From IMG/VR virus record IMGVR_UViG_3300033571_003996, positions 1-26,091 of that record: a stretch of 26,091 nt of DNA; one strand, given 5' to 3'. Below are positions 1 to 6,717 of the stretch, one piece after another. Numbering within the stretch: position 1 is the first letter of the stretch; the number at the start of each line of letters is the position of its first letter. This stretch comes from a virus. Under the pieces are notes generated by a model that was given only the letters and a program-made list of their open reading frames with translations, had not been told where the DNA came from and searched no databases. A program made the position numbers and the translations under genes.

Positions 1-1
1 G

Positions 2-406
2 TGGAATAAAGATGGAAGCCGGAATGAAGAAAGGTGGCAAAACTTAAAAGAAGGTGCTGAATTTTTCAAAGCCTTACTTAATGCCCCGATACCATTGATA
101 GCTATTGAAAATCCGATACCACACAAGTATGCAGTAGAATTGATAGGGCAAAAATATAACCAACTAATACAACCCTATCAATTTGGACACACAGAAAGTA
201 AGGCTACTTGTTTTTGGCTGAAAGGATTGCCAAAGCTTAAACCAACAAAAGATGTAAAAGATGAATGGAAACGATTACCGAAAAATGAAGCACAAAGACT
301 ACACTATTTGCCACCTGGGCCGGAACGTGCAAAACTACGTTCAAAGACATTTCAGGGTGTCGCTGAAGCTATGGCTATGCAGTGGGGTTCTTACGCTTGC
401 CGGTAA
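2..406 (+). CDS. DNA cytosine methyltransferase-like protein, C-terminal part (cut by window start)
   Basis: The reading frame is open from base 2 to the TAA at 404-406, so this is the 3' end of a gene that starts upstream. The visible part carries an ENPIPHKYA stretch, comparable to the ENP/ENV motif of cytosine methyltransferases, then IQPYQFGH, KATCFWLKGLPKLKPT, and PPGPERAKLRSKTFQGVAEAMAMQWG near the end. I recognise this pattern from phage proteins annotated as DNA cytosine or SAM-dependent methyltransferases. The SAM-binding motif and any catalytic Cys would lie upstream and cannot be checked. The likely role is modification of phage DNA against host restriction (inference). Its end overlaps the next gene, an IbrA-like protein, which suggests one transcript and a shared function. 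Confidence 0.7.
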   Translation, partial: WNKDGSRNEERWQNLKEGAEFFKALLNAPIPLIAIENPIPHKYAVELIGQKYNQLIQPYQFGHTESKATCFWLKGLPKLKPTKDVKDEWKRLPKNEAQRLHYLPPGPERAKLRSKTFQGVAEAMAMQWGSYACR

Positions 407-1691
407 CAAGCAATTTACTGACGTAAATGTTTACGAAGCGGCCAAGGACCGCATCCGTTATCTATACAAACGTTTTGATCACCTATGCGTTTCCTTCTCT
501 GGTGGGAAGGACAGCACGGCAGTGTTGAACCTCACTATTGAGGTGGCAAGAGAACTCGGAAGGTTGCCGGTGCATGCTATCTTCGTTGACGAAGAAGCCA
601 TTCATCCGACAACCGTTGAGTATGTGGAGAGAGTGAGACAACACCCTGACGTGATGCTCGAGTGGTATTGCCTTCCGGTGAAACATCGGAACGCGTGCAG
701 CAACGAGCAGCCGTGGTGGTATTGTTGGAATCCTGATGATCGCGATTTGTGGGTGCGGGAACTTCCCGAAGGTGCAATCACTGAGCACCAGGCGTTCAAG
801 TTTGGCGACAGCTTTCAGGAGTGGATGCCGAAGATTTTCCCGAACGAGATGGGAACGGTATGTGTGTTGACGGGAATTCGGACACAGGAAAGCTTACGCA
901 GGTACCGCGTAATTGCCAGCAAGAAGAATGATGCTTTTGTGACCTCAAAGGCAGAGTTTAAGAATGCTTACAGGGCGTTTCCTATTTACGATTGGAGTAG
1001 TGAAGACGTATGGAAGTTGGTCCAGTTGAAGGGGTATGACTACAATCATACTTACGACATCTTCAACAAGACGCAACTGTACAACAGGCTGTTGACGCAG
1101 CGCGTGTGCCCACCGTTTGGAGAGGAGCCGTTGAGGGGTTTGTGGGTGTATGCCGAGTGTTGGCCTGAGCTGTGGCACAAAATGGTTCACCGGGTGAAGG
1201 GTGTTGCAACCGCGTGGCGGTATGCCAACACGGAGCTGTACTCAAATTGGGACAAGCCCGAGAACCTAACCTGGCGTGAGTATGCGCAGATGGTTATTGA
1301 GACCTACAGCGAACCTGAGTACCGGGACTTGATTAGGGAGAACATGAACAGCCTGATCAAGCTGCACTACTCAAAAACAGATGACCCGCTGCACGACAGC
1401 GAACCACATCCGGTGAGCGGATGCAGTTGGAAGTTCTTGGCTAAGGTCGCTATCAAAGGCGACTTCAAAGGACGGCAGGCGGGCAGCATGACAACCGAGG
1501 CAGACCGAAGCCTAAAGCGGTTGGGAATTACGTTGGAAGAGGCGAGAGAGAAATTCGGTAAGAAGGAGCGCAACGCTCCAAGGATTAAAGGGTACGGATT
1601 ACTAACACGCCAAGTGTTGAATGAAAATGTGAAGAAAGATGGCAAAAGAGAAACAACCGATCAATCAAGTTCGGTGGGTTCACAGGGATGA
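357..1691 (+). CDS. PAPS-reductase-family (DUF3440/IbrA-like) protein
   Basis: The protein has the PP-loop SGGKDST of the adenylyl-activating ATP pyrophosphatase (PAPS reductase) family, about residues 48-54 from the start used here, preceded by NVYEAAKDRIRYLYKRFDHLCVSF. Near the C-terminus is HPVSGCSWKFLAKVAIKGDFK. Paired with the ParB-like gene just downstream it resembles the IbrA/IbrB pair of E. coli prophage elements, known as co-activators of prophage gene expression; the biochemical activity of such proteins is not established. The start is uncertain. The frame is open from an ATG at 261, but the first residues from there are read out of frame from the conserved methyltransferase and look non-functional. 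GTG at 357 is the last plausible start before the conserved part and leaves a 50-nt overlap. The 3' end overlaps the next gene by 53 nt. It could act in DNA modification or regulation. Confidence 0.8.
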   Translation: MSLKLWLCSGVLTLAGNKQFTDVNVYEAAKDRIRYLYKRFDHLCVSFSGGKDSTAVLNLTIEVARELGRLPVHAIFVDEEAIHPTTVEYVERVRQHPDVMLEWYCLPVKHRNACSNEQPWWYCWNPDDRDLWVRELPEGAITEHQAFKFGDSFQEWMPKIFPNEMGTVCVLTGIRTQESLRRYRVIASKKNDAFVTSKAEFKNAYRAFPIYDWSSEDVWKLVQLKGYDYNHTYDIFNKTQLYNRLLTQRVCPPFGEEPLRGLWVYAECWPELWHKMVHRVKGVATAWRYANTELYSNWDKPENLTWREYAQMVIETYSEPEYRDLIRENMNSLIKLHYSKTDDPLHDSEPHPVSGCSWKFLAKVAIKGDFKGRQAGSMTTEADRSLKRLGITLEEAREKFGKKERNAPRIKGYGLLTRQVLNENVKKDGKRETTDQSSSVGSQG

Positions 1692-2145
1692 ACTCAAACC
1701 GAACAATTACAACCCGAATGCGGTTGCTCCACCAGAACTGAGGCTACTTAAAATTAGCATACTCGAAGACGGATGGACACAACCGATAGTGGCAAACGAG
1801 GATGGAACCATTGTTGACGGATTTCACCGTTGGACAGTGAGTGGTTCGAAGGAGTTAATGAAGCTGACAGGCGGATATGTGCCTGTTGTGTATCTTACTC
1901 CGAAGGACTCGGCCTCAAAAATGATGGCTACTATTCGGCACAATAGAGCCCGTGGAACTCATGCAGTGTTGAAGATGGCAGATATTGTGGAGAGCATGAT
2001 TAAGGACGGGCTATGCATGGAGGAAATCTGCCAAAGGTTGCAGATGGAATCAGAAGAAGTGGTTCGCTTGGCGAACAGAAAAGGCATACCTAAGACGGAT
2101 ATTGTGGTGAATGCAGAGTGGTCAAAGTCTTGGGTGCCGGGGTAA
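1639..2145 (+). CDS. ParB-fold (IbrB-like) protein
   Basis: This 168-residue protein has the layout of the ParB/Srx superfamily in its IbrB-like form: an N-terminal PNNYNPN segment (about 21-27), the DGFHRW motif (60-65) in the place of the ParB GERRxRA box, and RHNRARGTH (100-108). A short helical region at about 111-150 (DIVESMIKDGLCMEEICQRL, then EEVVRLANRKG) looks like a helix-turn-helix for DNA binding. ParB relatives bind CTP and sulfiredoxins bind ATP; which nucleotide is used here cannot be told. The gene begins inside the 3' end of the PAPS-reductase-like gene, a strong sign of co-translation. The pair IbrA/IbrB is known as a co-activator of prophage genes in E. coli. Here its place beside a methyltransferase and directly upstream of the terminase suggests DNA modification or late-gene control (inference). 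Confidence 0.75.
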   Translation: MAKEKQPINQVRWVHRDELKPNNYNPNAVAPPELRLLKISILEDGWTQPIVANEDGTIVDGFHRWTVSGSKELMKLTGGYVPVVYLTPKDSASKMMATIRHNRARGTHAVLKMADIVESMIKDGLCMEEICQRLQMESEEVVRLANRKGIPKTDIVVNAEWSKSWVPG

Positions 2146-2160
2146 TCCGACAACAAGACA

Positions 2161-2724
2161 ATGAGTACACTACTATCAATACGCGAGTACGCACGAAGAA
2201 AAGGCTGTTCAGATACCGCAGTGCACAAGGCCATAAAGGCCGAGAAGATTGTAAAGGGAGTGGACTATACGAATCCAAAGCGCCCGAAAATCAATCCTGA
2301 TATTGCGGATAAAGAATGGTCGGCATTTAAAGACCCTGACTACAGGAGAAGGGCTCGAAACGGGAAGGAGATATTTGAGGAGGAAGTGAAACCGAGCGAA
2401 CCTGTTGAGACGGCTACGAATCCACGCACCGACACATCGTTGGCTGCTGCGAAACGTGCCCAGGCGGTGTACAAGGCGAAGATATTAGAACTCGAAATGA
2501 AACAAAAGCAAGGGAGCCTTGTGGACCGAGATCAGGTCTATAAGGCTCTTTTTGCTGCCGGGCAAGAAGTACGCTCTGCGCTGCAGGCTGTACCGGACCG
2601 ATTTATAGACAATATACTTGCCGCTCGTTCACGTAACGAGGCGCATTCTATATTATCAAACGCCATTGCTGATGCGTTGGAAAAGTTGGCAGATGGAAGT
2701 AAAGAGCTAATCACCAAACGTTAG
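2161..2724 (+). CDS. Terminase small subunit (Nu1-like)
   Basis: This 187-residue protein lies directly before the large terminase and has the organisation of the lambda Nu1 / phage DNA-packaging small-subunit family. The N-terminus (about 4-30, LSIREYARRKGCSDTAVHKA) is a winged-helix DNA-recognition segment. A polar linker follows, then a helical C-terminal half with AKILELEMKQKQGSLVDRDQ and EVRSALQAVPDRFIDNILAA, a pattern typical of the family. It is expected to recognise the packaging site on the concatemer and to recruit the large subunit. The start ATG at 2161 follows an A-rich stretch 15 nt after the IbrB-like gene. The next gene begins 2 nt after the stop. Confidence 0.85.
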   Translation: MSTLLSIREYARRKGCSDTAVHKAIKAEKIVKGVDYTNPKRPKINPDIADKEWSAFKDPDYRRRARNGKEIFEEEVKPSEPVETATNPRTDTSLAAAKRAQAVYKAKILELEMKQKQGSLVDRDQVYKALFAAGQEVRSALQAVPDRFIDNILAARSRNEAHSILSNAIADALEKLADGSKELITKR

Positions 2725-2726
2725 GT

Positions 2727-4559
2727 ATGAACATTATTAGAGGTTTTTTCGATGGCTTACGACCAGAACCAAGGCTGACTGTTTCCGAATGGTCGGACAA
2801 ATTCAGAATGCTTGCTCCAACGGCATCATCAGAGCCAGGGCAGTGGCGCACGTCTCGCACTCCATACCTTCGCGAAATAATGGACAAACTATCCGCAACA
2901 GACCCAACACAAGAGGTTGTAGTGATGAAGGGCGCACAGCTCGGATTCACTGAGGCTGGTAACAATTGGGTTGGATATATCATTGACGTAGCGCCTGCAC
3001 CATCGCTGATGGTTATGCCTACGGACGACACGGTAAAGCGAAACAGCAAGATTCGTATCGACCCTATGATTGAGGCGACACCACGACTGAGAGAGAAGAT
3101 TGCTCCTGCCCGCTCGAGAGACAGCGACAACACAGCGCGGAGCAAGTCATTCCCAGGCGGTGTGCTGATAATGACAGGCGCGAACTCGGCTGTTGGGCTT
3201 CGCTCCATGCCGGTACGCTATCTGTTTCTGGACGAGGCAGACGGCTATCCGATTGACCTCGAGGGTGAGGGATCACCTATTGACCTGGCGCGAGCTCGTA
3301 CGCGCACGTTTGCGAAGAAGAAGATTTTCATCGTGAGCACACCAACCATCGAAGGAAAGTCGGTTGTTGAATCTGAATTCCTGATGACAGACCAGCGTTA
3401 CTATCACGTGCCTTGTCCTCATTGCGGGCTGATGCAGCCATTGAAGTGGGCGCGTCTGCGTTGGGAGCGTGGATCATGGCAAACAGCAAGGTATTTATGC
3501 GAAGGCTGCGATGAGCCGATTGAGGAGCGCTACAAAACAATCATGCTGGAAAACGGCAAGTGGATTGCCGAAAAACCAGAGAATGAGAATCCGAACAAGG
3601 TTGGCTACCACATCAACTCGCTGTACTCGCCATTCGGTTGGTACTCATGGGCACAGGCTGCAGAGGAATGGGAGAAGGCGCAAAGTGATACGAACAAGCT
3701 GAAGACGTTTGTAAACACCGTGCTTGGAGAGACATGGAAAGAGAAAGGTGACGCGCCACCATATATGAATCTGTACAACAGGCGCGAGAATTACGATTTG
3801 AACAAGGCACCCAAGGACGTGTGTTTTATTACGGCTGGCGTGGACGTTCAGAAAGATCGCCTCGAGCTCGAGGTAGTGGGATGGTGCAAAGGCAAGCGCA
3901 CCTACTCAATCGATTACCGCGTTATATCGGGTGACACCGCTAAGCCCGAAGTATGGAACGAGCTCAGCAAGCTGGTAAATGAGAGCTGGCAAAGACAGGA
4001 TGGCCTTATGCTGCCGCTCACAATGATGGCTGTAGATACGGGTTACAACACCACACATGCGTATGACTTTTGCCGAAGGTATGATCCAACACGCGTTATT
4101 CCGGTGAAGGGTAACGATAGGCAGCAGCTCGTTGTTGCACCACCACGTTCAGTAGACATCACCAGGGCTGGCAAGAAAGTAGGAACGGTTGGGGTGTTTC
4201 AGGTTGGTGTGTCGCTGTTGAAGTCAGAATTGTATGGATGGCTGAAACAAGAGATTGCAGAAGACGGCAGTATTCCCGCAGGTTATTGTCATTTTCCTGA
4301 ATACGATATGCACTATTTCAAGGGGCTAACCGCGGAAGAGTTGCAGTTTAAGATAGATAAAAGAGGGTTCAAAGTGTATGAATGGGTAAAGAAGTTTGAG
4401 CGAAACGAACCGCTGGATTGCCGTGTGTATGCGAGAGCAGCAGCGGCAGTGGTCGGGATAGACAGGTTTACTGATAGCGCATTTGAAGCAATTGCGGGTG
4501 CATACCAGCAACAGCAGAGTGCGCCTCGCTTAAAGAAATCATCATTTTGGAACAAATAA
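2727..4559 (+). CDS. Terminase large subunit (lambda GpA family)
   Basis: This is the ATP-driven packaging motor and nuclease. The 610 residues match the usual length of the GpA family. A Walker-A-like KGAQLGFTE is at 68-76, Walker B YLFLDEAD at 165-172, and a VSTPT coupling motif near 203-207. A zinc-ribbon-like pair of CxxC motifs (CPHC at 230, CEGC at 258) follows, as is common in this family. The nuclease half has GVDVQKDRLELEVVGW starting at 371 and MAVDTGYN near 434-441, with the acidic residues expected for metal binding. It works with the Nu1-like subunit encoded just upstream and docks on the portal encoded at 5233. The stop TAA overlaps the ATG of the next gene by one base. A lambda-type terminase usually goes with cohesive-end packaging, which is not shown here. 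Confidence 0.95.
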   Translation: MNIIRGFFDGLRPEPRLTVSEWSDKFRMLAPTASSEPGQWRTSRTPYLREIMDKLSATDPTQEVVVMKGAQLGFTEAGNNWVGYIIDVAPAPSLMVMPTDDTVKRNSKIRIDPMIEATPRLREKIAPARSRDSDNTARSKSFPGGVLIMTGANSAVGLRSMPVRYLFLDEADGYPIDLEGEGSPIDLARARTRTFAKKKIFIVSTPTIEGKSVVESEFLMTDQRYYHVPCPHCGLMQPLKWARLRWERGSWQTARYLCEGCDEPIEERYKTIMLENGKWIAEKPENENPNKVGYHINSLYSPFGWYSWAQAAEEWEKAQSDTNKLKTFVNTVLGETWKEKGDAPPYMNLYNRRENYDLNKAPKDVCFITAGVDVQKDRLELEVVGWCKGKRTYSIDYRVISGDTAKPEVWNELSKLVNESWQRQDGLMLPLTMMAVDTGYNTTHAYDFCRRYDPTRVIPVKGNDRQQLVVAPPRSVDITRAGKKVGTVGVFQVGVSLLKSELYGWLKQEIAEDGSIPAGYCHFPEYDMHYFKGLTAEELQFKIDKRGFKVYEWVKKFERNEPLDCRVYARAAAAVVGIDRFTDSAFEAIAGAYQQQQSAPRLKKSSFWNK

Positions 4560-4771
4560 TGAAACCACCAACCACAAAAGACGGCAAGCCGTTAAAACGC
4601 ATCCATTTTGAAGGTGCAGAGATTTGGGTTCTCCCACATGTTGACGAGAACGCTGTAATCGAAAAATTCAAAAACAGAAAAATACATCCTGACTGGCACA
4701 CGGCAGGACGATTAGGTAAAGAGTATGGAACAGGTTTATCGAGCGCGGGGTTCAGTTCGGATAACAACTGA
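4559..4771 (+). CDS. Small protein of unknown function between terminase and gpW
   Basis: A 70-residue product starts at the ATG overlapping the terminase stop (TAATG). An in-frame TTG at 4547 is possible but lies inside the terminase. The sequence is polar and basic, with HFEGAEIWVLPHVDENAVI near the N-terminus and no signal peptide, membrane segment or motif that I recognise. Its 3' end overlaps the next gene by 47 nt in another frame. Its place between large terminase and gpW-like joiner suggests a role in head assembly or packaging, but this is position only. Confidence 0.6.
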   Translation: MKPPTTKDGKPLKRIHFEGAEIWVLPHVDENAVIEKFKNRKIHPDWHTAGRLGKEYGTGLSSAGFSSDNN

Positions 4772-4988
4772 GGGCAAAGACCGAAAGACAGGTAAACCCA
4801 ACTTTCGGATCATGCAGTTTGATAATGCTCTTGTAAAAGGAGACACGGACGAAGCACGAAGAGCCTCGTTTCGGTACCACATGCTTTTTACAGACAAAAA
4901 GAAACGAGCTGACGCTAAGGCTATTGAGCAGGCTGGAAAGACGGATTTGGTGGAGCTCGAAGTAGTCTGCCGTTTGGGATTGCCATAA
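4725..4988 (+). CDS. Small hypothetical protein in the head gene cluster
   Basis: An 87-residue product, hydrophilic and rich in Lys, Arg and Asp, with no membrane segment. The N-terminal part (VRITTEGKDRKTGKPNFRIM) looks like a beta hairpin, and the middle (DTDEARRASFRYHMLFTDKK) looks helical. I do not recognise a family. It begins within the preceding gene (47-nt overlap) and ends 19 nt before the gpW-like gene, so it belongs to the head operon. A candidate promoter overlaps its last codons. A real gene is supported by its uninterrupted frame and tight packing, but the start could be further downstream. Confidence 0.6.
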   Translation: MEQVYRARGSVRITTEGKDRKTGKPNFRIMQFDNALVKGDTDEARRASFRYHMLFTDKKKRADAKAIEQAGKTDLVELEVVCRLGLP

Positions 4989-5003
4989 AAAGGGTTACAT
5001 TTG
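4973..5003 (+). promoter_or_regulatory. Candidate Bacteroidota-type promoter before the gpW-like gene
   Basis: TTTG at 4973-4976, a 19-nt spacer, then TACATTTG at 4996-5003. This fits the TTTG-N19-21-TAnnTTTG consensus of the Bacteroidota housekeeping sigma factor exactly. The last G of the -7 element is 4 nt before the ATG at 5008, so transcription would start about at the start codon and the first message would be leaderless, or would first express the portal gene at 5233. Confidence 0.5.
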
Positions 5004-5007
5004 TGTC

Positions 5008-5217
5008 ATGGTACCAGAATTCACACAGGCTAATCTTGACGCAATCAATCAGGCTATCGCTACCGGTGCTCGTGAGTGCTGGTACGGTGATAAGCGCGTT
5101 GCATATCGCTCACTTGACGAAATGATTCGAATACGCGACCTGATAAAAGAAAACCTCGGACTTAAAGAAGAGCGGACTGCAAGAATATTTGCGCAGTTCA
5201 ATAAAGGATTTGAATAA
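5008..5217 (+). CDS. Head-tail joining protein, gpW family
   Basis: The 69-residue product has the size and pattern of lambda gpW, the small protein that closes the portal after packaging and makes the platform for the next neck protein. Typical features are the ANLDAINQAIATGARECWYG helix-and-turn, GDKRVAYRSLDEMIRIRDLI in the middle, and a basic helical C-terminus. The gene lies directly before the portal gene, as expected. The start ATG is preceded by a -7-like element rather than a ribosome-binding site, and the stop is 15 nt before the portal start. Confidence 0.8.
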   Translation: MVPEFTQANLDAINQAIATGARECWYGDKRVAYRSLDEMIRIRDLIKENLGLKEERTARIFAQFNKGFE

Positions 5218-5232
5218 CACACGGCACATAAT

Positions 5233-6693
5233 ATGGCACGAAACAATTTTATAGAGCGTGCAATCAGCACGCTAAGCCCGAAGTGGGCAGCAGATCGCCA
5301 GAGATATAGGCTGGTGAATGCCTACCTCGAGCAACAAGAGCGCAGATACAATGCTGCTGCAAGCGGCAGGCGCACCGATGGCTGGCAAGCCTACGGCACG
5401 AGTGCGAATAGCGAGCTCACCAATGCATTGCATAAGCTCAGAGATAGAAGCCGCGACCTGGTGAGAAACAATCCATACGCGAAACGCGCCATGGAGATTG
5501 TTGCAAACAATACCGTTGGCACAGGAATCAGACCGAAGGTTGTAGCCGAAGGCCGCTCGTTAAGGCGCGTTACGGAAGCGTGGAAGGCCTGGGCAGAAAC
5601 TACCGAATGTGATTTTGACGGACTGCACAACATTTACGGACTGCAATGGCTTGTTATGAAGACCATTGCCGAAAGTGGAGAAGCTATCGTTCGCAAGCGC
5701 AGAGGTGGAGCGTTCGGAATTCAACTGCAGGTAGTGGAGCCTGATTTTATCGATACATCCAAAACAATGCAGCAGCTCACCGATGGTAGTTACATCATTC
5801 AGGGCGTTGAGTTCGACAGGAACGGCAGGCGTGTAGCGTACTGGATGTACGACTTCCATCCAGGTGATGCGTTTACTTACAACACCGATTCAAAAAGGAT
5901 ACCAATAAGCGAGTTCACGCACATTTATATGGTGGACAGACCAGGGCAGGTAAGAGGCGTTCCGCAAGGCGTATCTGCCATGATGCGCATGTATGACCTA
6001 GACGAGTACGAAGATGCTGCGTTAATGGGCAAGAAGGTTGCAGCGTGCTTTGCTGCGTTCGTTACCTCAACAGGTGACGGAATGATAACAGGCAGCAAAC
6101 AACAGGAGCAGGCATCGAGAGTAGAGCCGGGCATGATTGAGTATTTGGCACCCGGGCAAACAGTTACATTTGGAAGCCCGCCATCATCGGAGGGCTACAG
6201 CGAATATACCAGCACACAGCTGAGAAGCATTGCCGCAGGAAACAGCGTAACCTACGAGCAAATGACTGGCGATTATTCGCAGGTAAACTTCTCGAGCGCA
6301 CGCATGGCATGGATAGAATTCCAACGCTCGGTTGTTCAATGGCAGGAGCGGATGTTTATTCCTTTGTTTTGCCAAAAGATATGGTCGTGGTTTAATGATG
6401 CCATGTTCATCAATGGTATTTCTAATTCACCAATTATGGCCTCGTGGACAACTCCACGCAGAGAGATGATAGACCCGACAAAAGAAGTGCCAGCGCTGAA
6501 CGATGCTGTTCGTGCCGGGTTCTTGTCATGGGCAGAGGCGGTAAGAGCACAAGGATATGACCCTGATGAAGTGCTCAAAGAGATTCAGGAATACAATGCC
6601 AAGCTGGATTCGGCTAATATAATGTTAGACTCGGATGCCCGCATAGATGCCAAGTCTAAATTGGCAAAATCACAAAGTTTGGAAAATCCATAA
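5233..6693 (+). CDS. Portal protein (lambda gpB family)
   Basis: This 486-residue protein forms the dodecameric DNA gate at one capsid vertex and binds the terminase during packaging. The N-terminal region is polar and includes YNAAASGRRTDGW. The family signature RSRDLVRNNPYAKRAMEIVA begins at about 72, followed by NNTVGTGIRP. A conserved central stretch (PQGVSAMMRMYDLDEYEDA) marks the stem and clip region. The C-terminal part has TTPRREMIDPTKEVPALNDAVRAG, as usual in lambda-type portals, which ends with a polar tail. In many lambda-type phages the portal is followed by a protease/scaffold gene, and here a protease-capsid fusion occupies that place. Confidence 0.93.
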   Translation: MARNNFIERAISTLSPKWAADRQRYRLVNAYLEQQERRYNAAASGRRTDGWQAYGTSANSELTNALHKLRDRSRDLVRNNPYAKRAMEIVANNTVGTGIRPKVVAEGRSLRRVTEAWKAWAETTECDFDGLHNIYGLQWLVMKTIAESGEAIVRKRRGGAFGIQLQVVEPDFIDTSKTMQQLTDGSYIIQGVEFDRNGRRVAYWMYDFHPGDAFTYNTDSKRIPISEFTHIYMVDRPGQVRGVPQGVSAMMRMYDLDEYEDAALMGKKVAACFAAFVTSTGDGMITGSKQQEQASRVEPGMIEYLAPGQTVTFGSPPSSEGYSEYTSTQLRSIAAGNSVTYEQMTGDYSQVNFSSARMAWIEFQRSVVQWQERMFIPLFCQKIWSWFNDAMFINGISNSPIMASWTTPRREMIDPTKEVPALNDAVRAGFLSWAEAVRAQGYDPDEVLKEIQEYNAKLDSANIMLDSDARIDAKSKLAKSQSLENP

Positions 6694-6709
6694 TTATAAC
6701 TTACAATTG
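6678..6709 (+). promoter_or_regulatory. Candidate Bacteroidota-type promoter before the capsid fusion gene
   Basis: TTTG at 6678-6681, a 20-nt spacer and TACAATTG at 6702-6709 (one mismatch to TAnnTTTG). The element ends 8 nt before the ATG at 6718. The -33 part lies inside the last codons of the portal gene. It would allow extra transcription of the capsid gene, whose product is needed in hundreds of copies. No experimental support is visible. Confidence 0.4.
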
Positions 6710-6717
6710 CTTTCGAT

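Noticed and set aside
395-415. Programmed +1 frameshift joining the methyltransferase and IbrA-like frames
   Set aside because: No slippery sequence or structure was seen around the stop at 404-406; separate translation with overlapping frames is simpler.
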